Below, one piece after another: positions 51,764 through 60,681 of a stretch of 64,000 nt of DNA. The stretch covers positions 124,001 through 188,000 of the forward strand of contig NZ_JACCJY010000007.1 of the NCBI RefSeq assembly GCF_014596085.1, given 5' to 3'. The notes under the pieces were generated by a model, which searched no databases, was not told where the DNA came from, and saw only the letters and a list, made by a program, of their open reading frames with translations. Numbering within the stretch: position 1 is the stretch's first letter; each line of letters starts with the position of its first letter. The position numbers and the translations under genes were made by a program. Origin of the DNA: Azospirillum tabaci (lineage in GTDB: Bacteria; Pseudomonadota; Alphaproteobacteria; Azospirillales; Azospirillaceae).

Positions 51764-52636
51764 ATGTTGCCGTGCAAAGACGGAACGCGCCTGCCCAACG
51801 CCTTCCGCCGCGCTCCATCGGTCACATCCTACGCCTCCAACCACCTCCTGGCCGCCAATCCCTTGACCGCCGCCCCCATGAACGACCCCGGCTCGTTCGG
51901 GTCCTATTACCGGATGTCCGGGGGGGCGCGGCCGCTGGGGGAGGATCAGATCGTCACGGCCATCCTGCACGACGAAACGCCGCTGACGCGGGAAAGCCTG
52001 TCCACCAGCCTGAACCTGTGCGGACGGGGGGTGCGGGTGCTGACGGCGGCGTCCCTGGCCGATCTGGAAAGCGCGGTGCGGCAGGACGGGGCACCAGACG
52101 TGGCGCTGGCCAATTTCAGCGGGCGGCTCACCTCCGATCCCGAATTCCGCTCAAGGCTGGCCGAGCTGCTGGAGGTGCTGGACGGCATACCATTGATCAT
52201 GCTGTCGGATTCCGATGAGACGGCGACCGCGCTGGAGGCCATCCGCCAGGGCGCGCACGGCTATATCTCCACCACCGTGGGCCTGACCATGGCGCTGGAG
52301 GCGATCCGTCTGGTCGCGGCGGGCGGCATCTTCGTTCCGGCACCCATCCTGCACCGGTTGATCACCGACCAGGCCGGGGTGCCGGACCCGGTGCTTCAGG
52401 CCGCCTTATCCGTCCCGCCACCCGCGGTCAACGGCAAGCCCCATCTGACGCAACTGACCCCGCGCCAGCTCGCCGTCCTGGAATGCCTTCAGGAAGGCAA
52501 GCCGAACAAGGTCATCGCCCACGAGCTGGGGATGCGGGAAAGCACCGTCAAAGTGCATGTGCGGAACATCCTGCGGCGGCTCGGTGCCACCAACCGGACG
52601 GAAGCGGTGTGCCGGGTCATGCGCGAGGAAGAGTGA
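51764..52636 (+). CDS. LuxR-type regulator 1, receiver lacking phospho-Asp
   Basis: Protein of 290 residues. The pseudo-receiver domain covers about 63-185 and an LuxR/FixJ HTH about 222-285 (LTPRQLAVLECLQEGKPNKVIAHEL, then ESTVKVHVRNILRRLGATNR, in outline). At the phospho-acceptor position the sequence is DVALANFSG, with Asn117 instead of Asp; the conserved Lys is also replaced (GYISTT). The protein is thus likely a phosphorylation-independent regulator. GAGGGAGA precedes the ATG. It is one of four paralogues between the beta-helix gene and the exopolysaccharide locus. Confidence 0.87.
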   Translation: MLPCKDGTRLPNAFRRAPSVTSYASNHLLAANPLTAAPMNDPGSFGSYYRMSGGARPLGEDQIVTAILHDETPLTRESLSTSLNLCGRGVRVLTAASLADLESAVRQDGAPDVALANFSGRLTSDPEFRSRLAELLEVLDGIPLIMLSDSDETATALEAIRQGAHGYISTTVGLTMALEAIRLVAAGGIFVPAPILHRLITDQAGVPDPVLQAALSVPPPAVNGKPHLTQLTPRQLAVLECLQEGKPNKVIAHELGMRESTVKVHVRNILRRLGATNRTEAVCRVMREEE

Positions 52637-52712
52637 GCCAGGCCAGAAGAAACGGCGCGGGGAAAGGTCCCGCACCGCTTCTCCGCAGCGCCATCCAATC
52701 AGGGCCACCCAA

Positions 52713-53483
52713 TCAGGGCTGATTCGATTCCAGGGCCGCGCCACGCGACAAATGGGCGTGCGCCATGAAAGCGGCCTCCGTCCGGTTGGTGGCGCCCAGC
52801 TTCTTGAGCACGTTGCGCACATGGGCCTTGGCGGTGTTCTCGCACATGCCCAGCATGTAGGCGATGAGCTTGTTCGACTTGCCCTCGCGCATGCAGGTCA
52901 GCACGGCCATTTCCCGCGGCGTCAGCCCGCCGATCCGGTCCGTCACCGGCACGGAGACGCCCGGCGGCGGGGTCTGCGGAACGGCGATGCCGCCCGGCAC
53001 CGGCGCGATCAGCGATTGCAGGGACGTGGCGGGCACGAAGGTTCCCCCGGCGGCCACCAGCCGGATCGCCTCCAGCATGACCCCCAAGCCGAGGCTGGGC
53101 ACGATGTAGCCGCGCACGCCGAGGCGCAGGCTTTCCAGAATCATCCCGCCGTCGTCGCGGTCCGAGATGATGACCAGCGGCACCGGCAGGCAAGCCGACA
53201 CGGCGTCGCGGATGGCCGCGCACAGGACGTCATTCAGTCCCATTTGCGCACCGATGTTGCACAACACGACCTCGGTCCGCCCGTCCCGTGCCAGCACACC
53301 GGCGGCGTCCTTCAGCGAGGCCACCGATCGCACGGTCATGTCCTGGCACAGCGTGCCAAGGCCGAGCGAGAAGCAATCCCTGGTCAGGCTGTTCGGGTCC
53401 ACCAGGACCACGGCGATCCCTGGGGCGATCCCTGGCACGATCCCTAGGGCGATCCCCGGTTGCTGCTTGATTTCCGTCGTCAT
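52713..53483 (-). CDS. LuxR-type regulator 2, receiver lacking phospho-Asp
   Basis: Protein of 256 residues with pseudo-receiver (about 24-150) and LuxR HTH (about 180-245; LTPREMAVLTCMREGKSNKL). The phospho-acceptor position is Asn76 (VVLCNIGAQ) and the Lys position is Val (GYIVPS). A PGIA/LGIV tetrapeptide repeat near the N-terminus comes from a 12-bp tandem repeat. GGGGAG precedes the ATG. Convergent with regulator 1, separated by 76 bases. Confidence 0.87.
   Translation of the reverse strand: MTTEIKQQPGIALGIVPGIAPGIAVVLVDPNSLTRDCFSLGLGTLCQDMTVRSVASLKDAAGVLARDGRTEVVLCNIGAQMGLNDVLCAAIRDAVSACLPVPLVIISDRDDGGMILESLRLGVRGYIVPSLGLGVMLEAIRLVAAGGTFVPATSLQSLIAPVPGGIAVPQTPPPGVSVPVTDRIGGLTPREMAVLTCMREGKSNKLIAYMLGMCENTAKAHVRNVLKKLGATNRTEAAFMAHAHLSRGAALESNQP
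53412..53459. repeat. Four tandem 12-bp units GGCGATCCCTGG within regulator 2
   Basis: Units differ by one to three bases and encode Pro/Leu-Gly-Ile-Ala/Val repeats just before the receiver domain. Copy number could vary by slippage, changing linker length without a frameshift. Confidence 0.85.
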
Positions 53484-54191
53484 CCGCTCCCCTTTCCGTA
53501 AAACGACAATTCTCCTCACCTCGTCAAACCAGGGTTGCTGGCCTTTGCCCACCACAACCGGCAAAAGAGGCTTCAATTTTCGGGTGAGCGCGTCCGCCCG
53601 CGGATACTCGGAAAGATTTCATTTTTTTCATTTTCAGCGCCTTTCCCTGCCGACCACACGGATTGTTTCTGTTGGAAGATCATCAGGAATGCTTGCGCGG
53701 TTTGCATTTGATGCATTCAACGTTACCAGAACATTCGGCCCGGTAAATACGCACTTCGATGCAGGGTCGCGGCGGGTCGGCGTTTTATTCCGTACCCATT
53801 CCGGCGCCCATGAAACCGTGCTTCCCGGGACGCGTACGCCTTTGTGAGGATGGGAGCGGCGTGGGGTATTTATTCCACCTTACCCCACTGCCGGACCGAG
53901 GGAGACCATCGTCCGCCACCCTCTTCTTTGCGATCGAAAGAACAGGACCAAACGGCACAAATCAGAGAACGGTGCGCTCTGACCAATGGAAAGACCACAA
54001 GGACAAGACATTGCGCTTCCGGATGGTGAACACAGAAGCCTCTCCGGAAAACACGGCATCCCGATGGAAGCACTTCAAATAGGAGGTAAAGGCAAAGTCC
54101 GACGTAGTTATTTATGCGCGGGATTGACATTGACGAAAGCTTGGGTGCAGCGCAGCATAAGACCAGCAGAATGGGTTGGGAGGCATGCTTC
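53484..54191. other. AT-richer divergent intergenic region between regulators 2 and 3
   Basis: About 700 bases of distinctly lower GC than the neighbours, with homopolymer T/A tracts (for example near 53620). Short frames here have no ribosome-binding sites or domain signals. TTGACATTGACG near 54124-54135 followed by GCATAA-like sequence could be a promoter for regulator 3. The compositional dip suggests a large regulatory region, or imported DNA. Confidence 0.55.
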
Positions 54192-54965
54192 ATGGCATCG
54201 AGCGGGAAGGCGGTTCCCTCGCCCTGTGCCGCCGCACGCGGTCCGGGAGCGGTGAACGGGGGCCGGGGCATCGCGGCCCTTCTTCTGGATGAAACGCCGT
54301 TGACCCGTGAAAGCCTGTCCGCCGGCCTCAGCCTGCGCGACCCATCTCTGAAGTTGCGGACCGCGGCGTCACTGGGCGAGGCGAAGGCGATGCTCGCCGC
54401 CGGAACGCCCCCCGCCGTCGTGCTGTGCAACGTCGTCAGCCTGACCCCGCCGAACGGCAACGTCCTGGCGACATTGCGCGACGTTGCCGGTGCCTTCGGT
54501 GGCACGCCGCTGGTCGTTCTGTCCGATGGGGAGGAGGAGGACCTGCCCTTGGAAGCCAGTCGGCTGGGCGTACGGGGGTGTCTGCCGACCAACGTCGGCC
54601 TCGCCGTGGCCCAGGAAGCGCTGCGTCTGGTCGCGAGCGGCGGCACCTTCTTCCCCTCCCCCTTCCTCCACCGCCTGCTGCAGCGTCGCGAGGCCACCGA
54701 AGACGACCCGCCCGCGCCATCCGGCGCAGCGGCGCTGACGGCGCGTCAGCGCGGCGTGCTGCAACGGCTTCGCGAGGGGAAATCGAACCGCGTCATCGCG
54801 CAGGAACTGGGGATCAGCGAGAACACGGCGAAGGTTCATGTCCGCGGCATCTTGCGGGCGCTGGGGGCCTCCAACCGCGCCGAGGCGGTGCGCAAGGCCT
54901 GGCAATCGGCCGAACCGGCCGCTCAGGAGTCGGTCAGCCGGGATCTGAACCGGAATCGGGACTGA
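54192..54965 (+). CDS. LuxR-type regulator 3, receiver lacking phospho-Asp
   Basis: Protein of about 257 residues with pseudo-receiver (about 26-150) and LuxR HTH (about 185-245; LTARQRGVLQRLREGKSNRV). The phospho-acceptor position is Asn80 (VVLCNVVS), and the Lys position is Pro (GCLPTN). It shares LLDETPLTRESLSAGLSL with regulator 1 almost word for word, indicating duplication. The ATG is chosen for its TTGGGAGG site; Mets 21 and 78 bases upstream are in frame. Its end overlaps the end of the convergent regulator 4 gene by 32 bases. Confidence 0.85.
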   Translation: MASSGKAVPSPCAAARGPGAVNGGRGIAALLLDETPLTRESLSAGLSLRDPSLKLRTAASLGEAKAMLAAGTPPAVVLCNVVSLTPPNGNVLATLRDVAGAFGGTPLVVLSDGEEEDLPLEASRLGVRGCLPTNVGLAVAQEALRLVASGGTFFPSPFLHRLLQRREATEDDPPAPSGAAALTARQRGVLQRLREGKSNRVIAQELGISENTAKVHVRGILRALGASNRAEAVRKAWQSAEPAAQESVSRDLNRNRD

Positions 54966-55464
54966 CCGTACCGCCGCCATGGATCAGCCGCAGGGCGGCA
55001 ATCACCTCGGCCAGCGGCATCCGGCCACTCAGCACCCCCCGCAGGCCGAGGCGCACCGAGGCGGCGGTCACCGCCGCGCCGGGCCGGTCGGCCAGGACCG
55101 CGATGGGAGGATGAGGGCCGCCGCCCGACAGCGCGTCCAGAAGCTGGCCGACGCTGCCTTTCGCCGGGTCGGCGCGCCCGATGCTCACGAGAACCACGTC
55201 GGTGCCGCGCAGGGCGGCCGGAAGATCGGCCAGCGCCGCGGCGCTGCGGCGATGGCTGACGGCCACGTCCGGCGCGAAGGCGTTGATGGCGGCGGCGAGG
55301 CTTTCGCCGAACAGCGAGCGGTCGTCGATCAGCAGAACGGCGATCGGTGCCCGCCCCCCGGTCCGCCCGTTCGGGTGCGGAGGAATGGCGGCGCCCCGCG
55401 CGCCGGAGGGCGCACGGGGCATGAACTCTCGACGGATACCGGCCAGCGCGTCCAAGCCAACCAT
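54934..55464 (-). CDS. Receiver-only regulator paralogue 4, no HTH
   Basis: Protein of 176 residues with a receiver-like domain (about 40-165; VLLIDDRSLFGESLAAAI, RLGLRGVLSG). Ser94 occupies the phospho-acceptor site (DVVLVSIGR). It ends at GGGTVSPDSGSDPG, just where the linker to the LuxR HTH begins in its three paralogues, so the DNA-binding domain has been lost. It overlaps regulator 3 tail to tail by 32 bases. Start uncertain; a Met at residue 15 is possible. It could act by protein-protein contact or be a truncated gene. Confidence 0.7.
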   Translation of the reverse strand: MVGLDALAGIRREFMPRAPSGARGAAIPPHPNGRTGGRAPIAVLLIDDRSLFGESLAAAINAFAPDVAVSHRRSAAALADLPAALRGTDVVLVSIGRADPAKGSVGQLLDALSGGGPHPPIAVLADRPGAAVTAASVRLGLRGVLSGRMPLAEVIAALRLIHGGGTVSPDSGSDPG

Positions 55465-55584
55465 GGCTGTGTCTTTCGGAATCGGGAGATCCCAGCCGGC
55501 GTCCGTGACGGACCGCCGCTGCCGCGGGGACGGTCCGTTCAGGGCACCGGTGCGTGACCGGAGTCGGCGGGCGGAGCGCCCGCG

Positions 55585-57021
55585 TCAATCCGCCAGATCG
55601 GAGGCGGCCGCAGCAAGCTGTCCGGAGAAGGGCAGGACACGGGCATCGCCCGCAAAGCTGTTGCTGAGGAGCATGGCCTCCGCCGCCTTGCGCCGCTTCG
55701 CCGCGTCGGGCCGCGCATCGCGCCGCCCGACGGAGCAATAGTGGAATCCCGCCGCCGCCATGGCCGCCGGAGCGTAGACGTTGCGCAGATCGACCATCAC
55801 CGGGCGGCGCATCAGGCTGCGGACGCGGCCCAGATCCAGCGCGCGGAACTCGTTCCATTCCGTCAGGATGGCGACGCAATCGGCTTCCGCCAGCGGGGCG
55901 TAGGCATCGTCATGCCAGACCACGCCGGGCAGCAGGTGCCGCCCCTCCTCCATGCCGGCGGGATCGTAGACATGGACCGTCGCCCCGGCCTCCTGAAGCA
56001 ACGGGATGATCTCCAGGCTCGCCGCCTCACGCATGTCGTTGGTGTCGGGCTTGAAGGTGATGCCGAGCACGGCGATCCGCTTGCCCGCCATGTCCGGTCC
56101 GCAGGCCTGGAGAATCCGCTCGGCCATCTGCCGCTTGCGCGCCCGGTTCACGTCCACGACCGTTTCGATCAGCCGGACCGGCGAACCGTGCTGCCGCCCG
56201 GTGCGCACCAGCGCCTCCGTGTCCTTCGGGAAGCAGGAGCCGCCGAACCCCGGCCCGGCGTTCAGGAACGGGCGTCCGATGCGCCCGTCGAGCCCCATGC
56301 CCGCCGCCACGTCCTGCACATCCGCCCCCACCCGTTCGCACAGGTCGGCCACCTCGTTGATGAAGGTGATCTTGAAGGCCAGGAAGGCGTTGGCCGAGTA
56401 TTTGGTCAGCTCCGCCGTCTCGATGCCGGTGCGCACGAAGGGCGTCCCGGCGCGGATCAGCGGCTGGTAGAGGGCATCCATCACCGCACGCGCCCGGTCG
56501 GACTCGGCGCCGATCACGACCCGGTCGGGCTGCATGAAATCGCCGATGGCCGAACCTTCACGCAGGAACTCCGGGTTGGACACCACGTCGAACTCGGCGC
56601 GCGGGTTGATGTCGCGGACCAGCGCGGCGATCTGGCGCCCGGTGCCGACCGGAACGGTCGATTTGGTCACGATGACGGTGTAGCGGGACATGGTCCGCGC
56701 GATCTCCGCCGCCGCGGCATGGACGTAGGTCAGGTCCGCCCCACCGTCGCCGGGACGGGAGGGGGTGCCGACCGCGATCAGCACAACATCCGCCCCCTCC
56801 ATGGCGACCGCGAGGTCGGAGGTGAAGGACAGACGATCCGCCGCCATGTTGCGCGCCACAAGGACGTCGAGGCCGGGTTCGTAGATGGGGATCTCGCCAC
56901 CCCTCAGGCGCCGGATTTTCGTTTCGTCCTTGTCCACACAGCACACGTCGATGCCGAATTCGGCAAAGCAGGCGCCGGACACGAGGCCGACATAGCCGGT
57001 CCCCACAACCGCGATCCGCAT
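55585..57021 (-). CDS. ugd: UDP-glucose 6-dehydrogenase
   Basis: Protein of 478 residues that oxidises UDP-glucose to UDP-glucuronate for polysaccharide synthesis. NAD motif GTGYVGLVSGACFAE is at 7-21; the catalytic Cys lies in GFGGSCFPKDTEALV (near 263), followed by substrate-site RKRQMAERIL. The C-terminal UDP-binding domain is complete and length is normal. It is the last gene of the exopolysaccharide operon on the minus strand, next to the regulator cluster. Confidence 0.95.
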   Translation of the reverse strand: MRIAVVGTGYVGLVSGACFAEFGIDVCCVDKDETKIRRLRGGEIPIYEPGLDVLVARNMAADRLSFTSDLAVAMEGADVVLIAVGTPSRPGDGGADLTYVHAAAAEIARTMSRYTVIVTKSTVPVGTGRQIAALVRDINPRAEFDVVSNPEFLREGSAIGDFMQPDRVVIGAESDRARAVMDALYQPLIRAGTPFVRTGIETAELTKYSANAFLAFKITFINEVADLCERVGADVQDVAAGMGLDGRIGRPFLNAGPGFGGSCFPKDTEALVRTGRQHGSPVRLIETVVDVNRARKRQMAERILQACGPDMAGKRIAVLGITFKPDTNDMREAASLEIIPLLQEAGATVHVYDPAGMEEGRHLLPGVVWHDDAYAPLAEADCVAILTEWNEFRALDLGRVRSLMRRPVMVDLRNVYAPAAMAAAGFHYCSVGRRDARPDAAKRRKAAEAMLLSNSFAGDARVLPFSGQLAAAASDLAD

Positions 57022-57102
57022 TATTCCGCTCCTGTTCCTTATTGGCGTTGCCGAAGCCAGCTCCGGGCCGAAGCCAGCCCTGGCCGGCTCGAAAGGTGGC
57101 CG

Positions 57103-58086
57103 TCAGGCCACGGCGCGCTCCGCCATGCCGTTCGCTTGCCCATTCTCGCGCAATGCCCAGCGCACGGTTTCCGCCAGTCCCTGCTCCAGCCGCGTGCGCG
57201 GCGTCCAGCCAAGCACCGACCCGGCATAGGTCACGTCCGCCTGCACGCTGCGCTGCTCGCCCGGACGTTCGGGGTGGTGGAGCACGGGATGGTCCGCCCG
57301 CGTCCGACCCAGAGCCCCCAGCGCCAGGTCGGCCAGTTCGCTGATGCTGGTCTGCCGTCCGCTGCCGAGGTTGAAGATCTTCCCGTGGCTGGCCGGGTTG
57401 TCCAGCGCGCCGACCCAGGCATCCACCACGTCGTCGATGAAGACGAAGTCGCGGGTCTGCTTGCCGTCGCCGTAGATGTTGATCGGCTCGCCGCGGATGA
57501 TGTTGCCCAGGAAGATGCCCAGCACCCCCTGATAGGGGTTGTCCACCGCCTGCCGCGGCCCGTAGACGTTGTACATGCGGAAGGAGGTGACGGCGAGACC
57601 GCCCGGAAGGTCGGGCCGCGCCGCCGTCAGATGGATGTAGCGCTCGCCCGCGTATTTCGTCACCCCGTAGTAGGACACCGGGGAGCAGGGCGTGTCCTCC
57701 GGCGTCGGGACCACCTCGGCGTTGCCATAGGCGCTCATCGAACTGGCGTAGAGGAGGCGCTTCACCCCGCGCTCCACGCACTGCTGGAGGACGTTCACCG
57801 TCCCTTCCACGTTGGTGCGCAGGTCGCCGACCGGGTTGCTGAAGGCGCGGATGATCGACACCTGCCCGGCGATGTGGATCACCGCGTCGGGCAACTGCTC
57901 GAACGCCTTGTCGAGGTCCGAGGGGTTGGTCACGTCGCCGCGGATGTAGCGCACCTCCGCCGGCACGTTGGCGCGCAGCCCGGTGGACTCGTTGTCGATC
58001 ACCGTCACCCGGTGGCCGAGCGACACGAGGCGGTGCGTGATGTGGGAGCCGATGAATCCGGCCCCGCCCGTTACAAGCACGTCCAT
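57103..58086 (-). CDS. NAD-dependent UDP-sugar epimerase/dehydratase (GalE-like)
   Basis: Extended SDR of 327 residues. Cofactor motif GGAGFIGSH is near 7-15; Ser-Tyr-Lys catalysis is from SSMSAYG and YYGVTKYAGE (Tyr about 150). It resembles UDP-glucose/UDP-glucuronate 4-epimerases, and UDP-glucuronate from the next gene is a plausible substrate. GGAGGAACCA precedes the ATG. Part of a same-strand series of sugar-nucleotide genes. Confidence 0.9.
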   Translation of the reverse strand: MDVLVTGGAGFIGSHITHRLVSLGHRVTVIDNESTGLRANVPAEVRYIRGDVTNPSDLDKAFEQLPDAVIHIAGQVSIIRAFSNPVGDLRTNVEGTVNVLQQCVERGVKRLLYASSMSAYGNAEVVPTPEDTPCSPVSYYGVTKYAGERYIHLTAARPDLPGGLAVTSFRMYNVYGPRQAVDNPYQGVLGIFLGNIIRGEPINIYGDGKQTRDFVFIDDVVDAWVGALDNPASHGKIFNLGSGRQTSISELADLALGALGRTRADHPVLHHPERPGEQRSVQADVTYAGSVLGWTPRTRLEQGLAETVRWALRENGQANGMAERAVA

Positions 58087-58113
58087 TGGTTCCTCCACCG
58101 CACAGGAATGGGA

Positions 58114-59193
58114 TTACGCGCTGAGGGCGATGCGGCCCGGTTCCAGCTTGCCCTGGTCCGTGGGCAGGCTGTTCTGGGCGAGGTAGCTTTCCGCCCAATC
58201 CCACAGGCGGCGGATGCCGGTGTCGCGGTCCACCTGCGGGCGCCAGCCGAGAACCTGCTCCGCCTTGCGGATGTCGCTGACGTAGCAGGGCTGGTCGCCG
58301 GGCCGCCAGTCGGAGAAGTCGGCTTCGACCGGCTCGCCGCGCAGGGTGGACAGCAGTTCGCCGAACTCGCGCCAGACCGAAATGGTGTTCTCCGGCCCGC
58401 CGCCGATGTTGAAGACCTGCCCGCGGCTGACCTCGATCTTCTCGGTGGCGAGGCGGAAGGCGCGCACGAGATCCTCGACGAACAGCACGTCGCGCACCTG
58501 CATGCCGTCGCCGTAGATGTGGATGGGCCGCCCGGCCAGCGCCGAGATGATGAAATGCGCGACCCAGCCCTGGTCCTCGTTGCCGAACTGGCGCGGGCCG
58601 TAGATGCAGCTCATCCGGAAGACGACGGTCGGCAGGTCGTAGATGCGGGCGTAGTCGCGCACATACTGGTCCGCCGCCCCTTTGGAGCAGCCATAGGGCG
58701 AGTGGAAGTCCAGCGGCTCCGCCTCCGAGACGCCGAGCGGACGGTCCACGAAGCGGTAGCGGCTGTCGGTCTGCTCCACCGCCACATGCTCCAGCCCGCC
58801 ATAGACCTTGTTGGTCGAGGTGAAGACCACCTTCGGCGGGTTCTTCATCCGGCGCGCCGCCTCCAGCACGTTGAAGGTGCCGAGCGCGTTGATGTCGAAG
58901 TCGGTGCGCGGATCGTCCAGCGACGAGGTCACCGCCACCTGCCCGGCGAGATGATAGACCTCCTCCGCCCCGGCCATGCAGGATTTGACGGCGGTGAAGT
59001 CGCGCACGTCGGCCTTCATGAAGGTCAGGCGGGAGCCGGCGTTCAGGCTTTGCAGCCACGCCGCGTTCCGCTCGCTGCCCGGGCGCAGCAGGGCGTCCAG
59101 GACGACGACGTCGCGCCCGTCCTCCAGAAGGTTCTTGACCAGATTGCAGCCGACGAAGCCGGCCCCGCCGGTCACGAGCGTCTTGCCTTCCAT
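58114..59193 (-). CDS. NAD-dependent sugar epimerase (CDP-paratose epimerase/GalE family)
   Basis: Extended SDR of 359 residues. Cofactor motif TGGAGFVGCNL is near 7-17; catalytic FTSTNKVYG and SPYGCSKGAADQYV give the Tyr and Lys. The Gly-Cys-Ser-Lys wording resembles RfbE/CDP-paratose 2-epimerase relatives. GGAGAAG precedes the chosen ATG, which is five codons inside a longer frame. It supplies an activated sugar for the polysaccharide. Confidence 0.88.
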   Translation of the reverse strand: MEGKTLVTGGAGFVGCNLVKNLLEDGRDVVVLDALLRPGSERNAAWLQSLNAGSRLTFMKADVRDFTAVKSCMAGAEEVYHLAGQVAVTSSLDDPRTDFDINALGTFNVLEAARRMKNPPKVVFTSTNKVYGGLEHVAVEQTDSRYRFVDRPLGVSEAEPLDFHSPYGCSKGAADQYVRDYARIYDLPTVVFRMSCIYGPRQFGNEDQGWVAHFIISALAGRPIHIYGDGMQVRDVLFVEDLVRAFRLATEKIEVSRGQVFNIGGGPENTISVWREFGELLSTLRGEPVEADFSDWRPGDQPCYVSDIRKAEQVLGWRPQVDRDTGIRRLWDWAESYLAQNSLPTDQGKLEPGRIALSA

Positions 59194-59238
59194 AGGTTTC
59201 TTCTCCATTGCTGCGGCTTTTACCGGTTGGGCAGGGGT

Positions 59239-60483
59239 TCAGGCGGCCTTGAGGACGGCGGCGCCCGCCGGGCGGCGGATCACCGCTTCATAGAGCCGGT
59301 GGGTGTCGGCGGCGGCGGCGGCCCAGTCGAAGCGCTGGGCGGCGCGCAGGCGGCCATGGCGGCCCATCCGCAACCGCCGCTCGGGGTCCGCGGCCAGCTG
59401 CTCGACGGCGGCGCGCAGGGCCAGCGGGTCGCCCGGCTCCACGATCACCGCACAACCGTCGTCGACCTGATGCGGGATGCCGCCGACCCGGCTCGCCACC
59501 ACCGGGACGCCGAAGGCCATGGCCTCCAGGATCACGTTGGGGAAGGTGTCGGCCAGGGTCGGGAAGACGAACAGGTCGGAGCGGCGGAACATGGCGGCGA
59601 CCTCCGCCTCGGCCAGATTGCCGGTGAGGTGGATGGTCTGGCCCGGCCCGCAGCGGCGCTGGTACGCCTCGTAATCGACGAAGTCCCGCTTCTCGCCGCC
59701 GACGATCAGGCGGAACGGCATCGACAGGCCCACGAAGGCGTCGAGCAGCACGCCCAGCCCCTTGTTGGCCGTGTGGTTGGCCAGGAAGAAGGCGGTGACG
59801 GGGCCGCCGTCCTCCCCCCGCTCCGGGATGCCGAACCTGCGGTGGATGTCACGGTCGGCCGCGGTCGGCGCGCCCCAGTCGTTCGGGCGGTCCACGCCGT
59901 AGGGAATGACGGCGATGTCGTCCCCCTTGAAGCCGAAGCCGCGGACGATGGGCAGATCGACCGGCGAGATCGCGCAAATCGCCGCGGCGTTGCGGACGAC
60001 GTAGCGGACCGGACGGTCGATCAGCAGGTCCCAGGCCAGCCGCCGCGCCGCGTCCATGCGCCGGAAGGCCGCCGGGTTGCCGATCTCCACGAAACCATGG
60101 GTGGACACCACGTAGGGCACGCCCTTCGCCACGCAGGCACGGGCCACCCGCATCATCTCCAGCGCCGGGATCGGGTTGTGGATGTGCACCAGATCGTAGG
60201 AGCCGTGGCGGATCAGCGCCGGGATGCTCGACTGGTAGAACAGGGTCTTCGCGCGGTTGGGCAGCACGGAGTCGAGCCCGACGAAGGGGCTGGAGGTCCG
60301 CACCGCGATCCGTTCGCCCGGCTTGCCCGGGTCCATCGGGACCCGGCTCGCCATGCCCATGTTCGCGATGTCGATGCGGTCATGCGCCTGCAACGCGACG
60401 CTCAGTTTCTCCGCTGCCTTGCTGGCGCCGCTGACCGCCAGATGCGGCGGCACAACGATCGCCGACAGGATCTTCAGGCTCAT
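59239..60483 (-). CDS. Glycosyltransferase family 4
   Basis: Protein of 414 residues with GT-B fold features. It has an N-terminal acceptor domain starting LKILSAIVVPPHLAVSGASK and a C-terminal donor domain with FFLANHTANKGLGVLLDAF and the EX7E-like stretch FPNVILEAMAFGVPVVAS. It transfers a sugar from a nucleotide donor to the growing lipid-linked oligosaccharide at the cytoplasmic face. First gene of its transcription segment; a candidate promoter lies 150-180 bases upstream. Confidence 0.9.
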   Translation of the reverse strand: MSLKILSAIVVPPHLAVSGASKAAEKLSVALQAHDRIDIANMGMASRVPMDPGKPGERIAVRTSSPFVGLDSVLPNRAKTLFYQSSIPALIRHGSYDLVHIHNPIPALEMMRVARACVAKGVPYVVSTHGFVEIGNPAAFRRMDAARRLAWDLLIDRPVRYVVRNAAAICAISPVDLPIVRGFGFKGDDIAVIPYGVDRPNDWGAPTAADRDIHRRFGIPERGEDGGPVTAFFLANHTANKGLGVLLDAFVGLSMPFRLIVGGEKRDFVDYEAYQRRCGPGQTIHLTGNLAEAEVAAMFRRSDLFVFPTLADTFPNVILEAMAFGVPVVASRVGGIPHQVDDGCAVIVEPGDPLALRAAVEQLAADPERRLRMGRHGRLRAAQRFDWAAAAADTHRLYEAVIRRPAGAAVLKAA

Positions 60484-60631
60484 CGCAGGAATCCTCGACT
60501 ATCATGGAAGCGCAGGCCGCATGGGTCGCGTCTCGCGGCGCTGTTCCGAGGTCATTCAGGAGAATCCGCCAATGCCATACCGTTTCATTCCAAAAACGGC
60601 ACACACGATTACAGCATCGGAAGGACTTTCA

Positions 60632-60660
60632 TTTGTAATAACGGTGTTTTTATTTGGCAA
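60632..60660 (-). promoter_or_regulatory. Putative promoter TTGCCA-N17-TACAAA (minus strand)
   Basis: It lies in the only sizeable gap of the exopolysaccharide cluster (198 bases, AT-richer), upstream of the GT4 gene, and could start a sub-operon. Confidence 0.4.
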
Positions 60661-60681
60661 CCGCTAAACAACGATCACCGT

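Noticed and set aside
53759..54082. A 107-codon frame between regulators 2 and 3
   Set aside because: No ribosome-binding site, no recognisable domain, and it lies in an AT-richer regulatory gap.
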